From Bacillota bacterium (GTDB lineage: Bacteria; Bacillota; Clostridia; TANB77; CAG-465): DNA of 64,000 bases. The position numbers and the translations under genes were made by a program. The DNA is taken from assembly GCA_023460515.1 (NCBI GenBank), contig JAEWPS010000018.1, positions 1 to 64,000 of the forward strand, read 5' to 3'. Below the pieces are notes generated by a model, which searched no databases, had not been told where the DNA came from, and saw only the letters and a program-made list of their open reading frames with translations. Positions 1-8,919 of the stretch are shown here, in pieces. Position 1 is the stretch's first letter; each line of letters opens with the position of its first letter.

Positions 1-2
1 AT

Positions 3-2534
3 ACACCAGAGGGCGCAACAGATATTTATGTATTAACAAATGATATAAATGTGCCAAACAAATATCAAAAATATTTATATGATGCACAAACAGGTATATT
101 CTATGTATATAAAGGTGTAGAAATACATTCAAAGGTAATTCATAGTAAGTATGCAGCAAGTGAGCAAAATAATATAGAAACTGCCTTAGTACCAGACTTT
201 AATGTAACACCAGAAGCAGGAAATGGTGGAACTGGTGATAATGGTGGAACTATTCCAGATCCAGGCGAAGTTGTAATAAATCCTGGAATGAACTTTGAAC
301 TAATAACTAATGGTTCAACTCAAGTATTTAAATTATATGAAAATGGAGATGTTTATGGAAGAGGTATAAAAGGTTCTGAATTAAATACATCTTCTTTAGA
401 AATGGATAAAATAGATGTAAGCACATGGCAAGAGTTTACAGTACCAAGTGTAATACCATCGCCTAAAAAAGTAATTCCAGGATCAGGAACAATTTATGTA
501 ATTGATGGAAATGATGAATTATGGGCATGGGGAAGTAATGGTAGTAATAAATTAGGATTAACAGATACACAACAAGTAAGTTATACAGGAAGAGATCCAA
601 TAAAACTTAACGTTAATGGAAAACTTGTAAAACAAGTTTATGCTTTTGCGTATAATACAATTGTAATAACAACAGACAATTTAATGTATGGAGCAGGTAG
701 AAATAATGGATATTCTCTAGGACTAGGGCATAATAATACGGTTAATACTTTTACTAAGATAAATTTTGGTAAAGTTGATCAAATAAAAGGGATGTTTTTA
801 GATGGAGTCCGTCAATCACTAATATCTTGTAATGATAATACATTTTATTATGCAGGTTTAAATGCATTTGGAGAATTAGGAACAGGTATCGCAGGAGATA
901 TTCATTCAACATTTACTCAAGTATGGAATAGTGGAGCCATGGACATAGATCAAGATATTGATCAGGCATTATCAGATTTTGCGAATATAATGTTACTTAA
1001 AAAAGATGGTACTATATGGCATGCTGGATATAGAGGATATGCTGGCGGTAGTGACTTAGGTGGTGATTCTACATTATTTGTTCAATTTCCAGCAACATAT
1101 GGAACTAATGTTAAAGAAATATACCAAGTTGGTGGTGGACGTTTAATAGTTAGAGATGTAAGTGGAAAAAAAGAAATATGGGCAAGCCCATCTAACTACA
1201 ATAATGTTGGAATGGATGATATTGTATATAATTCAAATAGTTTTTATAAATTAGATTTACCTCAACAACTTTTAACTGAAGGAATAAAAGAAATACTAAC
1301 AAATAGTAATAATGTATATTATATTTCAAATACAGGTAGTGTTTATGCTAGTGGTGCAAACAATTATTTAGGACTGGGTACTAATAAATCAAAAGCAACA
1401 ACCATAATTAAATTACCAATATCTAATATAGATACTACATATAATAATACTTTTGTAGATGTTCGTCCATACATTGGCAACACTTCTGCAGTTGCAGTAT
1501 TAACAGGAAAAGATGGAAAGCTGTACACTACTGGTAATGCAATGCTGTTACATTATAACAAAGTACTTCAAAATGCATGGACAAAAGTGGCAAGTAATGT
1601 GAAATATTTTACATCAGGAGCGTATATAGACAATAATAATGACTTATGGGTATCTGGACCAGATTCTAGAGTTTTAGGACTAGGACAGGCAAGTATAATT
1701 AGTGTATCTAATTATGTTAAAGTAAATGATAGTAATATAAATGGAAAAACACAGCAAGTACAAAAAGCGGATAATTTAATTAGTGTAAAAACAACAGAAG
1801 GTAATTTATACTACTCTGGGTTATATAATGTAAATAGTGCAGCACCAGGATGGGGTGATACTAGTGATAGATATAATTTTGTACAATTATTAAGTAATGT
1901 AGAAGAGAATAATTTAGCGGGCAGATCTAGATTTGCAGTTTCAAGTGGAAAGCTATTTGGTTGGGGAGAAATATATTGGGCAGGTACAGTAGGCCTTCCA
2001 AAATCTGTGCCAACAGAGGTAGCTACAGATGCTATTTTAGTAAATAATATAAAACAGATAACAAACTCTGAAACTAATATATTAGTGGTTACTAAAAATG
2101 GAGAGCTATGGGGGGCTGGAACTCATGGAGATACTAATTTAGGAATGCCAAATAGTACTAATTTAACAAAGCATACGTTTAACTTTAATAATGAGAAAAT
2201 AGTTAAAATTGTAAACTCTGGATATACAAATACAGTAATTGTATTGACAGATGCAGGAAACTTATACGGTTGGGGAATTAAAAAATATTTAGGTATTGGT
2301 AATACTACTGATGAAATAATAACATCTCCATTAAAATTAGATATTTCTGGTGTAACAGATATAATAGGAAATGGAAGCATTATAATTGCTAAATTATCTA
2401 ATGGACAAGTATGGGCAACAGGAAGTAACAATAGCGGAGTACTTGGAAAATGGGTAGATAAAAATGGTGTATATTCAAAATCAGATTATGAAACTGCATT
2501 TGAGTGGGTACGTTGTACAACATTAGAAAAGTAA
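3..2534 (+). CDS. RCC1-repeat beta-propeller protein (5' end outside window)
   Basis: The frame is open from base 3 with no stop before the window edge, so the gene starts upstream and the GTG at 51 is internal; 843 residues are visible. After a Gly/Asn-rich linker near residue 90, about 14 RCC1/ATS1-like repeats run to the C-terminus, with cores such as LWAWGSNGSNKLGL, FYYAGLNAFGELGTG, LYGWGIKKYLGIG and VWATGSNNSGVLG. RCC1 repeats normally close into seven-bladed propellers, so 14 would fit two propellers (inference). No anchor or sorting signal follows the last blade; any signal peptide lies outside the window. A cell-surface adhesin or binding role is likely but unproven. The gene ends 26 bases before a strong terminator. 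Confidence 0.85.
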   Translation, partial: TPEGATDIYVLTNDINVPNKYQKYLYDAQTGIFYVYKGVEIHSKVIHSKYAASEQNNIETALVPDFNVTPEAGNGGTGDNGGTIPDPGEVVINPGMNFELITNGSTQVFKLYENGDVYGRGIKGSELNTSSLEMDKIDVSTWQEFTVPSVIPSPKKVIPGSGTIYVIDGNDELWAWGSNGSNKLGLTDTQQVSYTGRDPIKLNVNGKLVKQVYAFAYNTIVITTDNLMYGAGRNNGYSLGLGHNNTVNTFTKINFGKVDQIKGMFLDGVRQSLISCNDNTFYYAGLNAFGELGTGIAGDIHSTFTQVWNSGAMDIDQDIDQALSDFANIMLLKKDGTIWHAGYRGYAGGSDLGGDSTLFVQFPATYGTNVKEIYQVGGGRLIVRDVSGKKEIWASPSNYNNVGMDDIVYNSNSFYKLDLPQQLLTEGIKEILTNSNNVYYISNTGSVYASGANNYLGLGTNKSKATTIIKLPISNIDTTYNNTFVDVRPYIGNTSAVAVLTGKDGKLYTTGNAMLLHYNKVLQNAWTKVASNVKYFTSGAYIDNNNDLWVSGPDSRVLGLGQASIISVSNYVKVNDSNINGKTQQVQKADNLISVKTTEGNLYYSGLYNVNSAAPGWGDTSDRYNFVQLLSNVEENNLAGRSRFAVSSGKLFGWGEIYWAGTVGLPKSVPTEVATDAILVNNIKQITNSETNILVVTKNGELWGAGTHGDTNLGMPNSTNLTKHTFNFNNEKIVKIVNSGYTNTVIVLTDAGNLYGWGIKKYLGIGNTTDEIITSPLKLDISGVTDIIGNGSIIIAKLSNGQVWATGSNNSGVLGKWVDKNGVYSKSDYETAFEWVRCTTLEK

Positions 2535-2560
2535 ATAAACAATCTAAATAAAAAGAGAAA

Positions 2561-2597
2561 GAATGGTTGTATAATATATACAGCCGTTCTTTTTTTG
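2561..2597 (+). terminator. Terminator after the RCC1-repeat gene
   Basis: Arms GAATGGTTGTATA and TATACAGCCGTTC pair with two G-U wobbles around a three-base loop and are followed by a run of seven T. Confidence 0.85.
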
Positions 2598-2624
2598 AAA
2601 TTTTGTATAAATTTAAAATATCTA

Positions 2625-2653
2625 TTGACAAATATTTAAATAAATGATATTAT
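2625..2653 (+). promoter_or_regulatory. Vegetative promoter for tetR-like gene
   Basis: TTGACA, 17-base spacer, TATTAT with an extended TG at the -10. Between it and the gene lie the palindrome TCAATATTGA (2689-2698) and arms TGACT/AGTCA (2669-2691), possible autoregulatory operator sites. Confidence 0.7.
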
Positions 2654-2714
2654 ATTAATAGAATAAATGACTGAGTAATGTATAATAGTCAATATTGAAA
2701 GGAGCGAATCTTCG

Positions 2715-3305
2715 ATGTCGCCAATTATTTTTAAAAATGAAAGTAGAGAAAGAGCAAAAAATACTATGTATGAAAATGGGTATAATCTAATAAAGAAACA
2801 TGGTATAAAAAAGACTCTGGTAGAGGATATAACTAAAGTTACTGGTATTGCTAAGGGAACATTTTATAATTTTTTTGAATCAAAGGAGTTATTTATATAT
2901 GAGGTTATTGTATATAAAAGAAAATGTATAAAGGCTATGTTAAGTCAAATTATGCTTGAAAAAAGTAGTTTAGATAAAGAAAGTCTAAAAAAATTTGTTA
3001 TTGATTTAACATTTGGAGATAATAACATATATAATTATTTAGATGATGAAGATATGGCTGCATTAGAATTAAAGGTTCCTGAAGCTACAAGTAGTAAGGC
3101 GTTTGATCAGGATATGGCTCTTATGATTTTAAATAATATAGCTAATAGCCAAAGAAATAATTGTGATTATAAAATAATTGCTAATTATATAAAAATACTT
3201 TCTTTAGCAGTATCTAATAAAAACAAATTAAATGAAGAAGTATTAAATCAAACAACAGATCTAATTATATCTAGCCTTATAGATTATATATATAATAAGA
3301 AATAA
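2715..3305 (+). CDS. TetR/AcrR-family transcriptional regulator
   Basis: A 196-residue one-component repressor-type protein. Residues 15-60 form the TetR helix-turn-helix, with the typical core VTGIAKGTFYNFFESKELF; the rest is a helical ligand-binding domain too variable to name an inducer. The ATG at 2715 is preceded by GGAG at 2701-2704, but ribosome binding site and start codon lie within a small hairpin (see findings). The gene is monocistronic, with its own promoter and a terminator shared with the convergent DUF4364 gene. Its target is unknown; TetR genes often control a neighbour or themselves, and no efflux pump is adjacent here. Confidence 0.9.
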   Translation: MSPIIFKNESRERAKNTMYENGYNLIKKHGIKKTLVEDITKVTGIAKGTFYNFFESKELFIYEVIVYKRKCIKAMLSQIMLEKSSLDKESLKKFVIDLTFGDNNIYNYLDDEDMAALELKVPEATSSKAFDQDMALMILNNIANSQRNNCDYKIIANYIKILSLAVSNKNKLNEEVLNQTTDLIISSLIDYIYNKK

Positions 3306-3325
3306 AAGTTTAAAATTTAAAATTA

Positions 3326-3368
3326 AAAAATGATGACACAAGATATTATTCTTTTGTCATCATTTTTA
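3326..3368. terminator. Bidirectional terminator between tetR-like and DUF4364 genes
   Basis: Perfect 13-bp arms AAAAATGATGACA (3326-3338) and TGTCATCATTTTT (3355-3367). A-rich and T-rich flanks serve both strands; one arm overlaps the last codons of the DUF4364 gene. Confidence 0.85.
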
Positions 3369-3870
3369 ATAATTCGGCGTATATAGTTTCTGAATTCTCT
3401 TGCCAGTTTTTAGATATATTTTTCACATTGTCTTTATTTCCAGCATATATTGTTACATTAACGAGTTCATCATTTCCATCTTTAATATAACATGATATTT
3501 TGTATTCATCAGATTTGATGGGTATTACTGTACTTCCAATAGAATATTCTGTTTTTACACTTACTATATTTTTAGATAAAATCTTTTTTAATTTGTATAA
3601 ATTAAGTCCAGGTATAAGTTCTAAAAGTTCTTTAAGAATAATTGTTCCAGAAGCTGTTAATTTATATAAAGTAATATCGTCTTCTTGATATTCTTCAATA
3701 TAAGTATTGATTTTTAAATTTTGTATATATTCACATATATCAAAGTATGTAATATCATCAAATTCGGAACAAAAACTTACTATTTGATTTACTGTTAATG
3801 GCTTATTAGCAATATCTAGTATGTATAGTACTAAAATTCGTTTATCAAAAATTTCTAGGTTTTTAAACAA
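3346..3870 (-). CDS. DUF4364 family protein
   Basis: A 174-residue protein resembling the clostridial DUF4364 family: an N-terminal winged-helix-like part (residues 5-75, core RILVLYILDIANKPLTVNQI) and a C-terminal alpha/beta part. I start at the TTG at 3870, which has AAGGTGA seven bases upstream; a longer reading from 3996 would add an implausible hydrophobic leader and run past that ribosome binding site into the cmk leader. It is transcribed divergently from cmk with about 80 bases between. No biochemical role is established for the family; a DNA-binding regulator is the reasonable guess from the fold. Confidence 0.8.
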   Translation of the reverse strand: MFKNLEIFDKRILVLYILDIANKPLTVNQIVSFCSEFDDITYFDICEYIQNLKINTYIEEYQEDDITLYKLTASGTIILKELLELIPGLNLYKLKKILSKNIVSVKTEYSIGSTVIPIKSDEYKISCYIKDGNDELVNVTIYAGNKDNVKNISKNWQENSETIYAELLKMMTKE

Positions 3871-3885
3871 AATAATCACCTTCTC

Positions 3886-3914
3886 TTTACTTTTACATAT
3901 ATATATGATAACAT
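3886..3914 (+). promoter_or_regulatory. Possible cmk promoter
   Basis: TTTACT, 17 bases, TAACAT with a TG one base upstream. Both hexamers are off consensus, so this rests mainly on spacing and the extended -10. Confidence 0.4.
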
Positions 3915-3950
3915 ATTTAAGATAAAAAATAAAGGAGAGAATGAAAAAAA

Positions 3951-4637
3951 GTGGAAAAACTATATAAAAATTATATAATAGCAATAGATGGACCAAGTGC
4001 TACAGGTAAATCATGTACTGCAAAATTACTAGCAAAGAAATTATCTATAATCTATGTAGATACTGGTGCTATGTATAGATCTTGTGCATATTACTTTATA
4101 ACCAATAATATTGAAATAAATGAAGAAAATGCAAAAAAATATATGGATAAAATAGATATTAAGTTAAATTATATAGATGGTAGTATAGTTGTAATTTTAA
4201 ATGGTGAGGATATTACTAATAAAATAAGAACATCTGAAATGTCTATGGGAGCTTCAGATATATCTAAAATTTGTTATGTTCGAGAGAAGTTAGTGGATAT
4301 GCAAAGAAAAATGGGTAGTAATGTTTCTTTAGTAATGGATGGAAGAGATATAGGTAGCGTAGTATTTCCAAATGCAGATCTTAAAGTATATTTAGATGCG
4401 GACTGTGATGTTAGAGCTGTTAGAAGAAAAAAAGATTTATTGAAAGCAGGTCAAGAATTATCTTTAGAAGAAATAAAAAAAGATATTGAAAAAAGGGATT
4501 TTCAAGATATGAATAGAGAAAATTCACCACTAAAAAAAGTTGAAGATGCTTTTTTAATTGATACAACATTTAGAAGTGTTGAAGAAGTAGCAGATTATGT
4601 TATTGAATTATTAAAAAATAAAGGTATAATAGAATAA
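3951..4637 (+). CDS. cmk: Cytidylate kinase
   Basis: Phosphorylates CMP and dCMP to the diphosphates with ATP in the cytoplasm. It has 228 residues, normal for the family: P-loop GPSATGKS near residue 14, DTGAMYRSCAYYF near 37, the signature DGRDIGSVVFPNADLKVYLD near 127-146, and KRDFQDMNRENSPL in the lid region. The start is GTG at 3951 with GGAGAGA upstream; an ATG ten bases earlier is out of frame and closes after eight codons. In many Firmicutes cmk precedes rpsA or plsC; here a terminator follows and recJ is next. Confidence 0.95.
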   Translation: MEKLYKNYIIAIDGPSATGKSCTAKLLAKKLSIIYVDTGAMYRSCAYYFITNNIEINEENAKKYMDKIDIKLNYIDGSIVVILNGEDITNKIRTSEMSMGASDISKICYVREKLVDMQRKMGSNVSLVMDGRDIGSVVFPNADLKVYLDADCDVRAVRRKKDLLKAGQELSLEEIKKDIEKRDFQDMNRENSPLKKVEDAFLIDTTFRSVEEVADYVIELLKNKGIIE

Positions 4638-4650
4638 GAAATATGTATGT

Positions 4651-4690
4651 AAAATTGTTAATTTTGATAAAAGTTAACAATTTTTTATTT
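4651..4690 (+). terminator. Terminator after cmk
   Basis: Arms AAAATTGTTAA and TTAACAATTTT, 12-base loop, then a T-rich tail. Confidence 0.8.
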
Positions 4691-4762
4691 TTCTCTTTAT
4701 TTTTTTCTTTTTTTATAGTAAAATGTAATTGTGATATATAAAAACTTAAGAAAGGGGTAAAA

Positions 4763-6445
4763 ATGCAAAAATTGTGGAATGTTAAAAATTATGATGAGGA
4801 ATATATTTCTAAGATAATGAACAAATATAAAATATCTGAAATATTGAGTAAATTACTAGTATCTCATAATATTGAATTTAATGAAATTGAGAATTTTTTG
4901 AAAGCTAATTTAGATAATTTAAGAGACCCATATTTAATAAAAGATATGGATAAATTTGTAGAAAGAGTTTCAGATGCAGTTATTCATGGTGAAAAAATTT
5001 GTATATATGGGGATTATGATGTCGATGGAATTACTAGTATAACAGTCATGTACAAGTTTTTAGAAGAAATGGGTGCAAAAGTTAGCTATTATCTTCCAGA
5101 TAGATTGTCTGAGGGATATGGATTAAATAAAGAAGCTCTGGATGATATAAAAAGTAAAGGGACAAGCTTACTAATAACTGTAGATTGTGGAATTACTGCA
5201 ATAGATGAAATTAAATATGCCAGAGATATTGGTTTAGATGTATGTATTACTGACCATCATGAATGCAGTTTGGTCTTACCAGAAGCTACATGTATAATTA
5301 ACCCAAAACAAGCTGGAGATACCTCGGAATTCAAATTTCATGCGGGTGTAGGCGTAGCATTTAAATGTATAACAGCACTTAGTATGAAGCATAATTTAAG
5401 TAAAGATAGTTATTTAAAATATTTAGACATTGTTGCGCTTGGTACAATTTCGGATATTGTATCTTTAACAGGTGAAAATAGAATAATAGCTAAATTTGGT
5501 TTAGAAGCTATGAAAGTAACAAAAAATATAGGACTTTCAGCTATTTTAAAATTAGTTGGTTCAAATGAAATAGATAGCATAATGGTTTCATTTTCTTTAG
5601 CACCAAGAATTAATGCTTGTGGAAGAATGGGAAATGCAGGTTTAGCAGTTGAATTATTACTTGCTAAAAACCCTAAAGAAGCAGCTAAGATAGCATCTCA
5701 GCTTGACGAACAAAATAAGTTGAGGCAAGAAGTAGAAAAGGATATATTTGATCAAGCCCTTGCTATGGTAAAGGATAATGAATTAGATAAAAAGAGTGCT
5801 ATTATACTTTATGATGAAAAATGGCATAATGGTGTAATTGGAATAGTAGCATCTAAACTTGTAAACATATATTTTAAACCAGTAATATTATTTACAAGGG
5901 AAAATGGAATTATACGTGGTTCAGGTAGATGTGAGGTTGGCTTTTCATTATATGAAGCATTAACAAAATGTAAAGATCTATTAATTCAGTTTGGAGGTCA
6001 TGAACTTGCAGCTGGTATGACGATTGAATTAAGTAAAATAGAGGAATTTAAAGAAAAATTTTATGAAGTTGTAACTGAAATAAATCCTGGTGAAAGCAAA
6101 GAAATTATAGAAATAGATGCTGAAATTAAAAAAGAAGATTTAAATGTAAATACAATTAAAGATACTATTACAATGAAACCTTATGGACAGGGGAATAAAG
6201 AGCCTGTATTTATATATAAAGGATTAAAGGTTCAAGCAATCAGTACTATAAAAGATGGTAAACATTTAAAATTGACTCTTAGAGATATGAATACTTTAAT
6301 AGTTGGAATAGCATTTTCTTTTGGAAATAGAAGAGATGAACTTGTAATAGGTGATAAAATTGATATAGTCGGTAGTATTAATATAAATACTTTTACTAAT
6401 CCTAAAACTATACAATTTATTATAAAAGATTTTAAAAAAAATTAA
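4763..6445 (+). CDS. recJ: Single-stranded-DNA exonuclease RecJ
   Basis: 5'-3' ssDNA exonuclease of recombination and mismatch repair, a DHH phosphoesterase using divalent metal. Seen: GDYDVDGITS near residue 82, VDCGITA near 140, the DHH motif in ITDHHE near 161, the DHHA1 glycine motif QFGGHELAAGM near 412, and a C-terminal OB-like domain ending IQFIIKDFKKN. At 560 residues it is close to E. coli RecJ and lacks the long C-terminal extension of Bacillus RecJ. ATG at 4763 follows AAAGGGG. The beta-CASP gene begins 27 bases downstream, probably in the same operon. Confidence 0.93.
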   Translation: MQKLWNVKNYDEEYISKIMNKYKISEILSKLLVSHNIEFNEIENFLKANLDNLRDPYLIKDMDKFVERVSDAVIHGEKICIYGDYDVDGITSITVMYKFLEEMGAKVSYYLPDRLSEGYGLNKEALDDIKSKGTSLLITVDCGITAIDEIKYARDIGLDVCITDHHECSLVLPEATCIINPKQAGDTSEFKFHAGVGVAFKCITALSMKHNLSKDSYLKYLDIVALGTISDIVSLTGENRIIAKFGLEAMKVTKNIGLSAILKLVGSNEIDSIMVSFSLAPRINACGRMGNAGLAVELLLAKNPKEAAKIASQLDEQNKLRQEVEKDIFDQALAMVKDNELDKKSAIILYDEKWHNGVIGIVASKLVNIYFKPVILFTRENGIIRGSGRCEVGFSLYEALTKCKDLLIQFGGHELAAGMTIELSKIEEFKEKFYEVVTEINPGESKEIIEIDAEIKKEDLNVNTIKDTITMKPYGQGNKEPVFIYKGLKVQAISTIKDGKHLKLTLRDMNTLIVGIAFSFGNRRDELVIGDKIDIVGSININTFTNPKTIQFIIKDFKKN

Positions 6446-6472
6446 TGTACATAAGAAAGAGGGATTAAATAT

Positions 6473-8095
6473 ATGAATATAACGTTTTATGGAGCAGCTA
6501 AGACAGTTACTGGATCATGTCATATGGTTGAAGCATGTGGCAAAAAGTTTTTAATCGATTGTGGAATGTTTCAAGGAAGACTTACCGAACAAATGTTGAA
6601 CTATGAGAAATTTCCTTTTAATATAAATGAAATAGACTTTGTTATTTTAACACATGCACATATTGATCATAGTGGTAGAATACCTAAATTATATAAGCAA
6701 GGTTATACAGGTTTAATATATGCAACTAACGCTACATTAGACTTATGTAGTATTATGCTACCAGATAGCGGTCATATACAAGAAAAAGAAATTGAATGGG
6801 TAAATAAGAAAAGAAGAAGAGCTGGTAAAAAGGAATCTGAACCGATATATACTGCCCAAGATGGATCTGATTCGTTAAAGTTATTTAAAGGTATAGAATA
6901 TAATCAAAAAATTACTATTGATGAAAATATTTCATTTAAATTAATAGATGCTGGTCATATGCTTGGTTCTAGTATTGTTTTATTAGATATTAGAGAAAAT
7001 AACGAAGTTAAAAGATTAGTATTTACTGGAGATTTAGGTAATTTAGATATGCCAATATTAAATGACCCTGAATATATAGATAGAGCAGATTATTTAGTAA
7101 TAGAATCTACTTATGGTAATAGATTACACGGAGAAATAAAAGATCAATCTGCCGAATTCATAGATATAATATTAAAAACAATAGAAAGAGGCGGTAACTT
7201 AATAATACCTTCTTTTGCTGTTGGTAGAACACAAGAACTATTATATGAAATAAATAAATATGTAGATTTACCAGGCATAAAAGAAAAACTTAAAAGAATA
7301 CCTGTTTATGTGGATAGTCCACTTGCTGTAAATGCTACAAAAATATTTGAGGATAATCCTGAATATTATGATGAGGATGCTTTAAAATACTTAATTAAAG
7401 GAGATAACCCTTTAGAATTTGAAAATTTACACTTTATAGTTTCTCCTGAAGAGTCTAAAGCACTTAATGAAGATCATATACCTAAGATAATAATATCAGC
7501 TTCTGGAATGTGTGAAGTAGGTAGAATAAAACATCATTTAAAACATAATTTATATAGACCAGAGTCTACTGTTTTATTCGTGGGATTCCAAGCTGAAGGT
7601 ACTCTTGGTAAAAAAATAATGTCAGGTGAAAAATTAGTTAAAATATTTGGTGAAGAAATAGCAGTTAATGCTGAAATTAGATATTTAGATGCTTTCTCAG
7701 GGCATGCGGATAAAAATGGACTATTAAATTGGATAGATAAAATAAAAGAAAAGCCAAAAAATATATTCTTAGTTCATGGTGAATATGCAAGTCAACAGGT
7801 ATTTAGAAGTGAGATACTTAATAAATTTGGTATTAATGCAATTATTCCAAATCTTGAAGAAACATTTACTTTAGATGGTAAATTAGTTGAAACTAAAACT
7901 ACATATAATAGTGTTAGATTTGACATATTAGAAGATTTATCATTCTTAAAGCAAGATATTGATGATGTAACAAATATAGTAAAATCTGAAATTAAACATA
8001 GTATTGTAGATGAAGATTTACAAGGAATTAGAGAAAAACTTGCAGATATACAACAAGCAATTGATAGCATAAAAAAAGCAAAGTCAAATAATTAA
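6473..8095 (+). CDS. Beta-CASP metallo-beta-lactamase ribonuclease-like protein
   Basis: 540 residues with the full MBL/beta-CASP plan of RNA-processing hydrolases (CPSF73/YSH1-like): zinc motif THAHIDHSGR near residue 60, FTGDLGN near 185, ESTYGNR near 210, beta-CASP IPSFAVGRTQELL near 243, SASGMCEVGR near 343, and the C-terminal RMMBL motifs AFSGHAD and HGEY near 405-435. A predicted helical tail of about 80 residues follows. Known members cleave or trim RNA; the substrate here is unknown. It is not RNase J, whose domain layout differs. The gene is downstream of recJ and ends before a long hairpin. Confidence 0.88.
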   Translation: MNITFYGAAKTVTGSCHMVEACGKKFLIDCGMFQGRLTEQMLNYEKFPFNINEIDFVILTHAHIDHSGRIPKLYKQGYTGLIYATNATLDLCSIMLPDSGHIQEKEIEWVNKKRRRAGKKESEPIYTAQDGSDSLKLFKGIEYNQKITIDENISFKLIDAGHMLGSSIVLLDIRENNEVKRLVFTGDLGNLDMPILNDPEYIDRADYLVIESTYGNRLHGEIKDQSAEFIDIILKTIERGGNLIIPSFAVGRTQELLYEINKYVDLPGIKEKLKRIPVYVDSPLAVNATKIFEDNPEYYDEDALKYLIKGDNPLEFENLHFIVSPEESKALNEDHIPKIIISASGMCEVGRIKHHLKHNLYRPESTVLFVGFQAEGTLGKKIMSGEKLVKIFGEEIAVNAEIRYLDAFSGHADKNGLLNWIDKIKEKPKNIFLVHGEYASQQVFRSEILNKFGINAIIPNLEETFTLDGKLVETKTTYNSVRFDILEDLSFLKQDIDDVTNIVKSEIKHSIVDEDLQGIREKLADIQQAIDSIKKAKSNN

Positions 8096-8106
8096 TAAAG
8101 AATAAT

Positions 8107-8181
8107 AACCCTTTAATTTAGTAATATAACATATAAAGTTTAAATATAATGTTATATAATTTAAGTTAAAGGGGTTTTTTT
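8107..8181 (+). terminator. Long hairpin/terminator overlapping the next ribosome binding site
   Basis: AACCCTTTAA (8107-8116) pairs with TTAAAGGGGTT (8166-8176, one bulged G). An inner pair ATATAACAT/ATGTTATAT extends the stem and seven T follow. The AAAGGGG of the 3' arm is also the ribosome binding site of the gene starting at 8182. Confidence 0.7.
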
Positions 8182-8907
8182 ATGCATGTTTTAAACATTT
8201 CTTTTTTTGTAAAGAATAAATTATACGTTATAATTGTTTCAGCAATAATAATTGCTTGTATTTTAATATATTTTTCATTTTCTATGGTTATAAAATTACC
8301 TATAGATGATTTGCTAAAAAATTCAGATATGTTTTCACCGACTTCATATATAGCAGAATATGAAATTACAGAAATATCCAATAAAAATAGAAATATTTAT
8401 ATTATGAAAGAGACATACAAAAAAGATGAAGAAAAGGAATATTTCAAATTTGGCTATAAAGATTTTTTAAATAATGATGTCTCATATATAGTTTATAATG
8501 ATAGAATCAAAATAGAAAATGCATCACAAATGAACAGTTATATTATTAATTCAAATAATTTTAAGAAAACTAATTTGTTTAGTTTGGCAACTTATTTAAA
8601 TATAATTCATAATATAGATAATATAAAGTGTATTTCTTTAAAAGTGTCAGAAGAAGAAAATATTAAAAAATATGAATTAATACTGGATAAACAAGTTCAT
8701 GATAGCACATGCATTAAAGATGGAATTTGCAAATATTCAGATTTCTTTTCTAATGGATTAAAATTGTCTAAAATTGATTTAAATATAAAAGACAACAAAC
8801 CTGTAGATATAGTTGTATATACAAGTGATAATAATGTGTATATTAATATTAAATATATACAGTTTGAATTAAATAAAGAAATACCTACAGATATATTTAA
8901 ATTTTAG
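8182..8907 (+). CDS. Membrane-anchored LolA/GerS-like protein
   Basis: 241 residues with one N-terminal membrane segment (about residues 14-37, YVIIVSAIIIACILIYFSF) and an extracytoplasmic beta-rich domain. Fold pattern and position directly before mazF resemble the clostridial outer-membrane-lipoprotein-sorting-like or GerS-related proteins found upstream of alr/mazF loci. No lipobox cysteine is present, so it would be anchored by its transmembrane helix. GerS in Clostridioides difficile is needed for cortex modification during sporulation; a similar role here is inference. The stop is 12 bases before the MazF start. Confidence 0.55.
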   Translation: MHVLNISFFVKNKLYVIIVSAIIIACILIYFSFSMVIKLPIDDLLKNSDMFSPTSYIAEYEITEISNKNRNIYIMKETYKKDEEKEYFKFGYKDFLNNDVSYIVYNDRIKIENASQMNSYIINSNNFKKTNLFSLATYLNIIHNIDNIKCISLKVSEEENIKKYELILDKQVHDSTCIKDGICKYSDFFSNGLKLSKIDLNIKDNKPVDIVVYTSDNNVYINIKYIQFELNKEIPTDIFKF

Positions 8908-8919
8908 GGGTTGATAAGA

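Noticed and set aside
3941..3950. ATG before cmk as start codon
   Set aside because: Out of frame with the kinase and closed by a stop after eight codons; GTG 3951 is in frame and has the same ribosome binding site.
3871..3996. Longer N-terminus of the DUF4364 protein
   Set aside because: It would add a 42-residue hydrophobic leader running through the ribosome binding site of TTG 3870 into the cmk leader, and does not match the family.
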